From Pogonophryne albipinna (Eukaryota; Chordata; Actinopteri; Perciformes; Artedidraconidae), in the NCBI GenBank assembly GCA_028583405.1, contig CM053247.1, positions 12,640,063 to 12,704,062 of the forward strand: a stretch of 64,000 nt of DNA. Reading direction: 5' to 3'. The position numbers were made by a program, and so were the translations under genes. Position 1 is the first letter of the stretch; the number at the start of each line of letters is the position of its first letter. The notes beneath the pieces are model-generated. The model did no database searches and had not been told where the DNA came from. It saw nothing but the letters and a program-made list of their open reading frames with translations. Below, piece by piece: positions 36,020 through 47,740 of the stretch.

Positions 36020-38002
36020 ATGAGGGAGTTTCAGCGCTGGGTAGCTGCCCTCAGATTGGACCCCGTGCGTCATGGCGCGCGGAGAGTGATGGTCACTATG
36101 AAATGCGTAATGGCACTGCGCCACTGGCTACACCCGACTTTTCTAGTACGGGGCGTGCCTATGGGTGCTGTCCTATCGCGGAAGGTGGTCACCACAGACG
36201 CATGTCTGACGGGCTGGGGGAGTATATACGAAGGTCGACCTGTGAGGGGTCTCTGGAGCAGAGACCTCCAACGGTCACACATAAATTATCTGGAGCTTTT
36301 AGCGGTGTTCCTCACCCTGAAACGCTTTCTGCCTTTTCTCAGAGGACATCATGTCCTCGTGAGGACAGACAACACGACCACAATATCGTATATAAACCGC
36401 CAAGGGGGTTTGCGTTCTCTCCAGTTACACATGCTGGTACGCAAACTGATCTTATGGAGCTGCGGACGTCTCCTCTCTCTGAGAGCGACGCACGTACCAG
36501 GAGTGATGAACCTCGGAGCAGATCTGCTGTCCAGAGGTGCACCACTATATGCAGACTGGACTCTACATCCAATGATGATGAGTCAGCTGTGGGTGCGTTA
36601 CGGCCGAGCCGCGGTAGATCTGTTCGCATCAAAAGAAAATGCTCAATGTCAGCTGTTTTCAATGCGCGATTTAAACGCACCGTTAGGCGTGGACGCGCTC
36701 GCGCACGTTTGGCCTCCGGTCCTTCTGTACGCGTTCCCACCCCTGGCTCTGATAAACTCTGGCCAGAGTGAGAGAACAACGCAACACACTGATCCTAATA
36801 GCTCCACACTGGCCTGCAATGTACTGGCTGGCGGAGATATATCAGCTGCTTTGCGGGCAGCCGTGGCAGCTCCCACTACGCAGGGACATACTGTCTCAGG
36901 CGGGGGGGGCGATCTTTCACCCACACCCAGAGCGCTTGGCACTATGGGCCTGGCCCGTGAGTGGTACAATCTGAATACAGTGGGGCTCCCTCAGAAGGTG
37001 ATAAACACTATTCAGAGTGCAAGAGCTTCCTCCACCAGGTCTCTCTATGACTGTAAGTGGAGGGTGTTTGAGGAGTGGTGCCTTCAAAAAGGACACATCT
37101 CTTTTCAATGTCCTGTCAGGGTGATTTTATCATTTCTACAGGACTTAATTGATAAACACAGAGCTTTCTCTACGATCAAAGTGTACCTGGCTGCTATTGC
37201 TGCATGCCATGTGGGCTTTGAGGGAAAGACGGCTAGCCAACATCCTTTGGTCTGCCGTTTTATGAAAGGGGCTCGCAGGCTCCTCCCTGTTTCCAGGTCA
37301 CTGGTGCCCTTATGGGACTTGGCAGTGGTTTTAGATGGGCTCACTCGACCTCCATTTGAACCCCTGGAAGAAGCTGACATGAAACACCTGTCACTGAAGA
37401 CAGTGTTGTTACTGGCTCTGGCATCTGCCAAGCGAGTCAGTGACATTCATGCGCTCTCTGTACATCCTTCATGCACTCAGTTTGCCCCGGGGCAAACGAG
37501 AGTGTTGCTGAAGCCCAACCCTGCCTTTATACCTAAGGTGGTTGGCTCATGTACCCCCATTGACATTGTGGCATTTCCTCCGCCACTGTGTTCCTCTGAG
37601 GAACAGCGGCCGAATTTGCTGTGTCCAGTTCGTGCTTTACGCATCTATATGGACAGGTCAAAAGAGTTTCGTTGTAATGACCAACTCTTTGTATCCTGGG
37701 CTAACCCTCAGAAGGGCAAGCCCGTTACCAGGCAACGGCTCTCCCACTGGATTGTGGAAGCGATTGCTCTGGCTTATACGAGTCAGGGTTTGCAGGCACC
37801 AACGGGCCTGCGTGCTCATTCTACTTGTGGACTGGCTACATCCTGGGCTTTGTTCATGGGTGTTTCCATCCAAGACATTTGTGCAGCAGCGAGCTGGTCC
37901 TCGCCGCTCACTTTTGTTCGCTTTTACAGGCTAGATGTCTCTGCTCCAAGTGTGGCCCGCGCAATGCTGGGCCCCGTGTTGAGACAGAGTTCTACCTGTT
38001 AA
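36020..38002 (+). pseudogene. DIRS RNase H and tyrosine recombinase, damaged
   Basis: One open frame of 660 codons. Codons 1-200 are the RNase H: VVTTDACLTGWGS (first Asp), NYLELLAVFLTL (Glu), VLVRTDNTTTISYINRQ (second Asp) and GADLLSR (last Asp). From 37010 on is the recombinase: a SAM-like N-terminal domain (STRSLYDCKWRVFEEWCLQK; FLQDLIDKHRAFSTIKVYLA) and the catalytic domain with the first arginine in ASAKRVSDI (37433-37435) and the nucleophilic tyrosine in FVRFYRL (37925-37927). The HxxR box reads HSTC, with TGT at 37826-37828 where an arginine codon is expected; CGT to TGT is a single CpG-type transition. Between about 36750 and 36965 the matching residues lie in another frame (36768-36974), so two opposite shifts occurred and this ORF is open there by chance. 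The recombinase would insert circular cDNA into the genome; this copy cannot. Confidence 0.88.
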
Positions 38003-38059
38003 GTTCTGGTTGTTTTTGGTGATTTTCGAGATAAGCATGTCTAGCAATACGGGAGTTTC

Positions 38060-38162
38060 AATATCCCATAGTGAGACATTGAACGGAGTGTTATGAATGA
38101 GAACTATAGGTTACTTACGTAACCCCAGTTCTCAGAGTAACATGAAGTGAGATGTCTCACCA
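38060..38162. repeat. Internal complementary region of DIRS element
   Basis: Bases 38060-38104 are the complement of the left outer end (31940-31984; two differences). Bases 38101-38162 are the complement of the right outer end (38345-38403), including GGTTACTTACGTAACCCC. In DIRS elements this region templates the joining of the two ends into a circle. Its presence identifies the class without reference to the proteins. Confidence 0.9.
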
Positions 38163-38182
38163 GACGGCCCTTCTTGCTAAGG

Positions 38183-38403
38183 CGAAGCAAGAAGAGGTGC
38201 TTATTTTGAATGACGCTGCGTCGTAGCGCAAGCTACTTAAAGGGTGGGTGGATTCCCTGACGTTGACGTCAAGATCACCAGCCAATCAGGATTGGCGTAA
38301 TGAGATTGATGCTTCTGTTTGCATACGCGTTGAGGCGCATCCCATAGTGAGACATCTCACTTCATGTTCCTCTGAGAACTGGGGTTACGTAAGTAACCTA
38401 TAG
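38183..38403 (-). repeat. Right inverted terminal repeat of DIRS element
   Basis: Mirrors the left repeat from CACCTCTTCTTGC (inner) to GATGTCTCACTATGGGATG (outer), then extends another 47 bases (ending GGGGTTACGTAAGTAACCTA, TAG) that are matched only by the internal complementary region. The last match to that region is at 38403, which sets the right boundary. Confidence 0.92.
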
Positions 38404-41400
38404 ATTTTCACAACCTTTATTTTGTTAGGCATGTGTCAATTCTAGCCAGCAGAAAATTACAATAAAACGTTAAAGCAATGTCCAAGACTGTCTTCTAACA
38501 GCTGCAGAGATTATTTTCTAGCCACTCTCATTACTTAGGCCTATAAAGTTAAAGAGAAAAACCAGGTTAGTAAACAAAAGCAGTGTATGAGTGTTGTGTT
38601 ACAAGATCTCTGCATATTAAAGTTATAAAAAAGCTGTCACTTCCCCTCTGAAGAAGGTTTAGTGATTACAAGCTTGACTTTCCTATACCTAATTGTTCAG
38701 TGCCTATTTTTGGCTTTCTAACATCTTAGCATTATAGGTAGGGCAGTGATATTTAAAAAAACCTTGACGGATTAGTTGACAGTCATTAGCCTTTTAACTC
38801 ATTCCATTATGGATTGGGTCAAACATTTACATTATACAGAGGACTATGAAGTACATAAACTGGTTAGAAATTTAAATTATCCATTTTGTTGTCCTTTCTG
38901 AGGTCAGCTTACCCACAGGACAAAATAACCTAAAAAGGTTGCTTGCACCTTAGCTGCCAGAGTCCAGTTCTCAGCTCCTCTGCGGCTGGTGAGTGGGCTA
39001 ATGCTCCTCATTAAAGAGGTGACCTTTCCGGAAATTGCCGCTGTGCACTCCTCACCGCCCTCTGATTACCTGAGTTACTGTGGCTGAAATCAAATACCCT
39101 GGTCATTCTCACAAGTCAGAGAAACGCATTTTATCGGTGCTACTCTTGGCAGGCCTGGACGCAGCGGGGGTTGAGGGATGAACTACACACTGTGACTGTG
39201 CTTCTGTTTGAAAAGAACTCCAGTAATAGTGGTATACAGTGTGGATGTGCTCCTCTGGCAGGGACAGAAAATAACAATGTAGCCCATTGGTTTCAAATGG
39301 CCATGTACACTGTATTCCGTCTTAAAGTCCACTTTTCTTTTATCCATGCAATTTTGTATTTGCTTCAGATATTCAAATCCTGTTATGTTCATTATTTGAT
39401 GAAATAATTGAAATGATGAAAGTTTAGCCTTGGGCAAATAAACAAACATTAACTTTTTGTAAGAATTAAGAATTGTTCTTCTTAACAAAGTGGCACTTTT
39501 GAAAAAAGTAACTACAGTTGTTTTTAATGAATGTTTCTCTTCAAGGGAAAAACGTTCTGGCAATGTTTTTTTTTTATATTCCAATGCAGATCTGGATCCA
39601 GATGAAACATTTCAAAAACATTTTGATCATTTCTATAATTTAAACCCACATTTTTCTGTCTGCAAAAATGCTCTCAATTAATGATTTTCCTACTTTGTTA
39701 TGGGGTCTGTTTTTCTATTTTGTGGGCATCCGCCTACAGTACAAGGAAGTGCAGACATCAGTTCTTTGTAGATATATTTTTGACATATTATAGAATGTTG
39801 TTTGAGTAGAATTATTTTTCATGATTTAGATAACCCTGAGTGAATTATGTTCTAACAGTAAACCTATAGATAACAACTGACATATCAGTAAAATCCAGAT
39901 TTAGTGAGGTCCTCACTGAATTATCAATACTGTTGTGATCTCATTTATCACAGACCAACTATTTCCTCCAGAATAAATCTCTGGAGCAAGAGAGTGACTG
40001 AAGTGATGCAAACAGAGACTATCTTCGGATGGTCAGAAGTTATTCTCAAGTGCAGCTTTTAGTACCTGGATTTTGAAGAGCAGCGTTTATCCAGCTTCAT
40101 GCTAGACCGAATTGTCAAATGTAAGGTTGTTTTACTCCTACTCCACAGATTTAGGGAAGGTTATTCATGCTTGTATCTCTGCCTCTTCACACTACAACAA
40201 TTCTCACCACAGTCAGTCAGGAGTCCAGAAAGCAAGACTTAAGCAGTGACAGAATAGGTAAATGTTTTATTAATTAATTACTGATAGCATGTTAATTATA
40301 TACATGATGAGGTCAGGTTAATAATTAAACTTATCTTAAATAATTTGATTGATATTTCGAAGTAATTTTTAATTTTTTTATTATTGTTGTCCTTTTTTTG
40401 TTGTTGTTTGCTTTTGTATATTTATGGTAACAGCTTGTCTCTCCATAACCCGACATATGTTGAGTGGTATTCATTGCCAGGAAAGAGAACAAATGCACAA
40501 TAAAAAGTAGATATTCCAATAATATTGTTATCATGAATTATTTTAACAACAATAATCATGTATTGAATTTCATTTTTTACAGTATACATTATATTCTTTC
40601 ATGCATTTGTGTAAGGAAAATCTATTTAATTATATTATATCTTTTTTTTAAATAATCTTAGACATTTCAGTTGCCTGATCAAATCGGCCCAAGAAAATGC
40701 AAATAAATACAAGAAAACATTGAGTTTCAAACCAGTATGCTGAAGCAGTGCAGCAGAACGGTTTGGAGAAACTTCCTGTGAAAGTGGCATAAAATGAGGT
40801 TTCATAACAATATGCTGGGGGAAATGGTAGCTGCAGTACCTGGCAGCTTTCACAGATTGTTCCATAATCAAACAAGGCTCTCAGTTCCAGGTGGCATTTC
40901 TGGCAATGCACATTGCAATCCTGGAAGTTCAAAAACAAATTGACGTTAAACACATGTTAATCTTCATATTCTCTACTAAGAATGCCTTTTTAGTCAAACA
41001 AACAGCATACCTTAATTGTGAGACCATAACATAAAGAAGTATAAGCGCTCCATTGGCGTTCCTGCCAGCATTATCACTTGAGGAAGCATTCATCATGCTC
41101 CTCTGGAAGTCATCATAAAGTCTTCAAAATGCAGATTATTTAACACATAGCAGTAATCAGGACACGTTCAAAGTGCTGAATGATGGGGGATTGTGTGAAA
41201 TCGTAATAACGTTTTCTAAAGGCAGCAGAGATATTAGTGCCATGGCAAACTCAGCTAGAATCTGGTATTCTAGTATAATGTGATGATGTGATTACGAAAA
41301 AGTGCTGGTAGTACATAATCGTTTTTTTATATTCTGGAATGTAATAACACATTAAACTCTTCAAAAAAGGCAATGCATTTTCTTTTTTTGATTGAAACAC

Positions 41401-41669
41401 AGGAAATAACTTTCAAATGTTATACTATAAAAACAACATTACCTAGGTAAAACATTGGATAGGAAAAATAAATGGACAATTGAAAAAACCATTTGGTATA
41501 TTTTTCATTTATCTTGATATCTAATGTGCCATGACGTCAAATTGAACTCCGTAAATCATAGTCACCATAAGCATTACGGAATTTAATGGCCTTAACACAG
41601 ACTATATTTTCCTATATGGCATACAAAAAGAAAATACAATAAGATGTTTAACGGTACTGACATTTGATT
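38404..41669. other. Unique AT-rich DNA with one exon candidate
   Basis: No repeat ends recognised. The stretch 38930-39180 is more GC-balanced. An exon-like piece lies on minus at 40840-40920, described separately. Confidence 0.5.
40840..40920 (-). other. Candidate 81-bp cysteine-rich exon
   Basis: Read on minus, a pyrimidine-rich tract ending ACTTCCAG (acceptor) precedes 81 bases that end CTGCCAG, followed by GTACTG (donor). Only one frame is open and it gives 27 residues, DCNVHCQKCHLELRALFDYG and then TICESCQ, with five cysteines in three pairs-like groups. Both flanks continue as intron-like DNA. The length is a multiple of three. I do not recognise the protein and cannot find neighbouring exons, so a chance arrangement is possible. 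Confidence 0.3.
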
Positions 41670-41874
41670 TGATATACTTTATTAATCCCCGTGGGGAAAT
41701 TGTTTCTCTGCATTTGACCCATCCTAGTGTTAGGAGTGTGCTGCCATTTTGAACGGCGCCCGGGGTGCAATACCTTGCTCAGGGACACCTCGGTAGCACT
41801 TGGTCTTGCCGGGACTTGAACTTGTGACCTTCCAGTTGCCAAGCCAAGTCCCTATCGACTTCGCCAGCACGACA
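41670..41874 (-). mobile_element. tRNA-derived SINE, copy 2 of second family
   Basis: Matches the SINE at 11131-11355 nearly throughout (GAGGTGTCCCTGAGCAAGG, GGCAGCACACTCCTAACACT, ATTAATAAAGTATATCAAAT), in the same orientation, with about 20 bases fewer in the middle. The B-box-like AAGTTCAAGTCCC is preserved. Confidence 0.8.
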
Positions 41875-44800
41875 CTCATGGTTATAATGATATTCAATGA
41901 TTAGGATTATTTAGAAAATAAATGGAGAAGCCCTGTATGCAATAGTAAACATGTATTTATTTTTAAATCACTCACATATTCTTTTTGAAGCTGTGAAATG
42001 TGTCAAGTGCACCCTTTTTTATAATGCCCATATGTCCAGCCATAATTAACACTCGTGAATATCATCAATTATTCCATCAGGTTTAAACAGATTGTGAGAA
42101 TTATGTAGCAACAGCAAAGCATAACCAGTGTAGACATACCATTGATAATCCCTTAAACTGCACTAATACATGTGTTACAGTAAGAACATATAATATAAGG
42201 GGAAGGTCATGAACCCATATACCATGTTTGTAACTCTAGTGATTATTTTAGAGTGTTTTAATTCAGTTACAACATAACATGATATTAGACACAGCTTGTT
42301 TCTCTGAACCTAATAGACCAGAAAAATGAAACTTGTATGGATAATAACTGTCTTTTGTTTGAAATGGGTTTCTCAATAGAGGGCATGCTTAAAATAAACA
42401 TGTATTTACCAATAGAATCAAAGGATTTTTAAAGTTAGTTCATTTGTAGTAACTGTATGCATTAATAGTTTCTGTACTACAGACAAGTGAGGGGCATCTA
42501 CCCTGATTAATGCTGCTGTACAACATCCAAGCACTGTTATGAAATTACTGACATTAAGTTGTTGACTGACTGACTGACAGTGAGTAGCTCAAAGGCTATG
42601 TTTAAGTTCTTAAGAAATAAGAATTATTTTTGTCATATCTGGATAGCCGACCACAAATGCGCTGACATACAAATTTTAGCCTACAGTATGAAAACAGCAA
42701 ATCTCTTTCCTGAGTGGAGGCTCATCCCTCTTTAATGTGTTCTATTCAGAGAAGGGCTTGTAGGGTGATTGCCTCTTGGATGACCTTCCCCAGCTGATGA
42801 ATTTCTCCACAAAAACACCCTGTGGTCCAGCGACAGCGCCCTGCACACTCATATTGAAAAGTCATGTTCTGTCAGGTGCAAGTTAAGCTATCATCCATTT
42901 GGTTTTCATGAAAACGACCTCTCCATCTTGAGTTCAAATGGGACTTTGGACTAATACTATGATGCTTTCTCTTTCTGAAGTTGTGGACTGTTGATTACTT
43001 CCCGTTCAGTATGAATGTTATTAAAGGCGCAACATTCCTTTACACTGTGTATTATATGCAGTGCGGCACACCGAAAGAATAACCTTCGCCCAAGCTTTAC
43101 AAATGCCATATGGGATGTATCAAACACATAATAGACTTCTTACAGTGGATCAGGTATGCAAGCTTACTCTGAAGTCTATACGAAATGGAATTTTCCAGAG
43201 TCTGACACCCTGATAGACACACTGTTGGGAGCCTTTGCAGGTATCTATGCCACAGTAAGCCAATCTGATATGGCATGCATGGTGTGAAAGTGGCATGTGC
43301 ATCCACATTTTGTTTTTATAAGTGTACTAGGGTGGTAGATGGAGCTTGGTGGGGGGTAGTGGAACTCCCACTGTACCCCTCATCCCAGGGGTTGAGATCT
43401 GTCTGATGCTATTAATAATGACATTCTGCTCTCAAGCCAATTAATCAGCAGCTGCTAAAGGAAATAGATGCACTTCACTGAAACACTGGTAGGAGGAGAG
43501 GAGTTGCTTATATTGCACAATGCACTCATGGATTCAATATAGAACTGGCAGTGCAGATGAGAGTGCTATTGTTGGAAAGTTACATCTAGGACAAACTATC
43601 ACACAAGTAAAATGCTCTTACTGTATGTAGTTATTAGACATGTTATATAAGTCCGTAATTCATTGTAAAGAAGGGCTGCAAATAATGATTGTTTCTTTAA
43701 ATATTTGATTCATCGATTTAATGTCTGAAAAACCAATGCCAAAGGTGACTGATTGCTTGTTTTATTCTATCAACATAACTCAAAATAATCGCCGAACTGT
43801 CAATCAAATCTGTAACAGTGCTTAAGGAGAAACACTGAAGGCTATTAAAAGAGCTGCTGATCTGGTTACATCCTTCATGTAAAATATGATTGCACCTTGA
43901 TGCATTTGCAAGAATGAAAAGATTACATTTTATGTAAAAATAAATATTATTATTTTTTAATCTTTTTTTTTTTTATTCTCATTAACATAATATATCACTT
44001 TATGTATGTCTCCCTCTGTGAGGGCGACTCGAGTATAACAAGTTGGTCACCATAAAAAAGATCTAAATTACATAAACAAGGGGAGCAGTGAATTGTTACA
44101 TTTTAAAACTTGGTATTCTTACTATTCGTATTTGTGCTGACAATATTAATAGGCAAACCCTAAAGACTTAAAGGTCTCTTATCATGCAAAATGATTTTGA
44201 TGTATTTTATATCAATGCCTTAGTGAACAAAATCAAAAACAAATAAGCTTATTAGCTCCATTCACAGCAGCTGTTGCCGCAGCTGTTTCTATGGTTACCA
44301 CATGTGGAGATGTTGTCTTTCTCCTTACACGAAATGCAGTGAAAACAGTCTTTAGACAGCACCTCATATACAACGTTTTCTGTAGGCAGCTTGTAATTGC
44401 TATAATGTTTGTTTGGCAACAGAGATACACGACGTGCCTAATTGCATAATAGAGCAGAGGTGGTGCAACTTTTCACAAACTCTTTCATGTGCAGGATGCT
44501 GTTTTACTTCCTTAATTCCGTTTGACTATATTGAACTGTTATTGTAGCACAAAGCACAACTTCAATGAGCATTACGTGGTCTGTGACATTCTTAATTGAC
44601 CTGTGGCAACCAGCAGGATTTTGCATGTCCATACAGCAAATGTCCATCTACACGATTCTCCGGCATGGCCTCCTCCGACCCATCACTTACTATACAGTCA
44701 CTATGTCAATGACTTGAACAACAAACCCACATTGTCACAACAGAGCAAGCCAGCAAAAAAGAGGACAATTATACTACAGTATCAGAATGAGGCTTTGCAA

Positions 44801-45310
44801 TCGGATTAAATAGAAATTAGCAGTTAAAATGTGTGGGATTTGACATCCCACTGTGCCTAGACTTTATTCCTATTTCAAAGAGCCAGAAATCCGAGCTCCT
44901 GGTTATCGTTGAGTCTTTATATTGATAAACAACCCCATTAACGGTGTCCCCTTCAACATATATTACGAACATTTTGTACAATGGGGCACACTTATCCCCA
45001 CTTAAAGGAGTTTCCACTCGTCTGAATGGGGACTTTTATTGGTGACAAAGCTTGCAAATTAAATATCCTCACTGAGATTATGTTCTTTGTTAAATGAAGA
45101 TCTCAAATGGAGGCACAGTCTGGGGAGGGATGGCAAACTACCCCGTTGTTCCTCATGTGAACTGCATGAATAATAGGTTCCTTTTGTTCAGAAGTGTGTG
45201 GCATAATATTGTGAATTCAGCCTGTCATCACCCTCTGCATGGTATTTTTAGAGATGCTTTTTCATGACAGCTTTTCTTTGTTTTGGCCCCTGACAAACTA
45301 TTCTCTCATG
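41875..45310. other. Unique AT-rich DNA, no gene recognised
   Basis: Contains a short (GACT)n run near 42565 and some more GC-balanced DNA at 42700-43450. No exon, TIR or RNA gene recognised. Confidence 0.5.
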
Positions 45311-46194
45311 CATTTTGTGGTAACACTTTATGGTAAGGGTACATGAATCATCATGAATTCATGCATGACTTAATGCATGAAAAAGCATGAATCCATTCAT
45401 GTAGTACTTCATGAACGATCAGTAATGTATAAGGATTAATAGTATCTCATGCATGACTTAATGCAGGAACAATACCTTAATTAATGCATCAACTAAGGGA
45501 TCTCAATCACCATGACTTCTGAGTTATTAATGATGTTCATGTCTTCTTCATATAGATCTGCAGTTAAAGTGACAGGCCAACAAGCTGACCAGTGAGTGAC
45601 AGCAATTCCAAGTGTTGTAATCATGACTAACTAAGCATACTTCATCATGTTTGTGCCGCTTCAATTAAAGTGGTGACCCGGTCTGTTGTTTACACTGATA
45701 AATAATATATGATTAATGGCCTATGTGAAATCACCTTTATTAACCATTTGGTGCTCATGCATCAATCATCTTTGTGATCCCTCAAATAAAGTCAGCCCTT
45801 ATGTCTATTTAGGCATCATGTATTTGGCAATATTACAAATGCAAATTAGATCATCATTTTGGACTTAATTTCAATTATCAATTATATAGTTAGGACTTTT
45901 TTTTATGTATCATACAGTATTATCTTAAAGCTCACAAACCATTAAAGATAACTCGTTCATAATATTAAAACTTTAATTTATAATCCAAAGCCAACAAGAT
46001 CACATTTTCACATATCATGTCACATAAGAAAGCAGTACAAAATGTCGGCAAAGACACAAGATTTGGAGGACTACTTTAGGGAGGACGTGGATTACCACAT
46101 AACAATTTAAAGCATGGGATCACACAGCAAGGCTCAATGTGACCATACTTACCTGTACTTACTGAAATACAGAGGTTAATAAAAACAATATTTA

Positions 46195-46449
46195 TAGGGA
46201 CTGAAAACTCATCTCTTTCGACTTCACTTCGAGCGATAGAATTACTAGCAAAGAATTGCTAACAGAGCACTTATATACTAATAAAGGACTGGCTTATCTA
46301 AAGCCAGTTGAGTAGCACTTGAAATGTTTTTGCTCTATGAAACCTGATGTACTTATATGATTCTGTTTTCTTCAAGTTTGTATTTTGAACGCACTTATTG
46401 TAAGTCGCTTTGGATAAAAGCGTCAGCTAAATGCAATGTAATGTAATGT
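46195..46449 (+). mobile_element. LINE/SINE-type 3' tail
   Basis: Ends TAAGTCGCTTTGGATAAAAG, then AGCTAAATGCAATGTAATG, with the ATGTA repeat typical of the 3' end of fish L2-like LINEs and their partner SINEs. Upstream it contains GACTGAAAACTCATCTCTTT. No coding part remains. It sits in the loop of the palindromic element. Confidence 0.6.
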
Positions 46450-46987
46450 TAGGGAATAATTTGCTTAGGTATTCAACCTTTGACACAGTTCATAATATAG
46501 TCCAATATATATTTTCTTTATGTATAGCATTTTAAATTATTTTATCCTTTTTATTCCTCCTTCACTGCATTCCTCAAAACTACCTGCAGAGAGAAGTCAT
46601 TTGAAATACTTCCGGCCTGTCCAATGTGGAATCTTTTAATTTATGAACCTGGGTCCTGCTGGTTTTAATCACATTTTATGACAATTTGTTTCTTATTATT
46701 GTGTTTAAATTATTATGTGGTAATCCACATCCTCCCTAAAGTAGGCCTCCAAATCTTGTGTCTTTGTCGACATTTTGTACTGCTTTCTTATGTGACATGA
46801 TATGTGAAAATGTGATCTTGTTGGTTTTGGATTATAAATTAAAGTTTGTTAATATTATGAATGAGTAATCTTTTATGGTTTGTGAGCTTTAAGATAATAC
46901 TGTATGATACATAAAAAAAAATCCTAACTATATAATTGATAATTGAAATTAAGTCCAAAATGATGATCTCATTTGCATTTGTAATAT

Positions 46988-47711
46988 GTGACCCGCTCTA
47001 TCGAAATCAGTCGGAAGTCGCAACGGCTCATTTCAAACCGTGGATTTGCGTAAAAAAATAGTTTTTCGGGGTTCGGGTGTTTTGTTTGATTTTAAATAAA
47101 CAAAGTCTTGGCTTTCAGAATATGAAACATTTATTTCCAAAATCACACGACAAATACATTTTTGAAGCTTGTAAAGGGAAGATGACAGACACCTCTCACT
47201 CGCAATCTGCTCTTCCGCAGCGCCGCCCCCCCTCCCTCCGCTGAAATTATGAATGTAAGGCGTATAGTAATCATAGATAACACGGCAGGGTCCGTTACAG
47301 TTTGTTTTCTACTGATTTCAATTAAACAAAGTCTTGGCTTTCAGAATATTAAACTTGTTTCGGCAAATTCAGATGATAAATACAGCTTTGAAGCTTGTAA
47401 CGGCATAATTACGAGCGACAACTTAACGTCACAGCAGGCATAACAACAGCCGGTGTTTCCAAACGAAAATATCATCCCTCCGTATTATTCAGATCGATGG
47501 ATTCCAGAGAAGAGGAAACTTTAAAGGCCTTTTTCTCAAAATGATGACTCGGTGACAGTCATTATATAATGTGACATATTTTGCTTCATATTTGGAGTAC
47601 AAAAACAATCCTGATATCATTAGAAAGCTAGGAATATCCTCTTTCCAGCAGTGTATACAACTCAAAATGTGTCTTCAGGTCAATGCGACTGATTTCGATG
47701 GAGCAGGTCAC
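46988..47711. mobile_element. GTGACC...GGTCAC TIR element, empty site known
   Basis: Inverted ends GTGACCCGCTCTATCGAAAT and its mirror (ATTTCGATGGAGCAGGTCAC) flanked by ATAT on both sides (46984-46987, 47712-47715); a TA duplication is also possible because the site is palindromic. The left arm of the host element (near 45815) shows the uninterrupted site. Inside, 47099-47175 and 47328-47403 are direct repeats of about 77 bp. A second, inverted copy lies at 60362-61216. A frame of 64 codons (47249-47443) is shared with that copy. Confidence 0.8.
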
Positions 47712-47740
47712 ATATTGCCAAATACATGATGCCTAAATAG

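Larger units (their letters stand above)
31940..38403 (+). mobile_element. DIRS-type tyrosine-recombinase retrotransposon, inactive
   Basis: About 6.46 kb including a 525-bp later insertion. It has DIRS architecture: inverted terminal repeats (31966-32135 and 38183-38356), unequal outer extensions on each side, and an internal complementary region at 38060-38162 holding the complement of both outer ends. Internal order is gag-like frame, reverse transcriptase, RNase H, tyrosine recombinase. DIRS elements replicate through a circular intermediate and integrate by recombination, so no TSD is expected and none is seen. The copy is dead: in-frame TAG at 33239, frameshift or deletion near 36010-36025, compensating shifts at 36750-36965, a lost recombinase arginine, and the hAT at 34626-35150. 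Confidence 0.93.

Noticed and set aside
35109..36023. 304-codon frame over the RT region
   Set aside because: Shadow of the RT frame (the motifs LKDAYFH and YLDD are in the 35179 frame).
36339..36779. 146-codon minus frame in the DIRS element
   Set aside because: Antisense to the RNase H coding region with no motif; some antisense frames are expected in GC-rich coding DNA.
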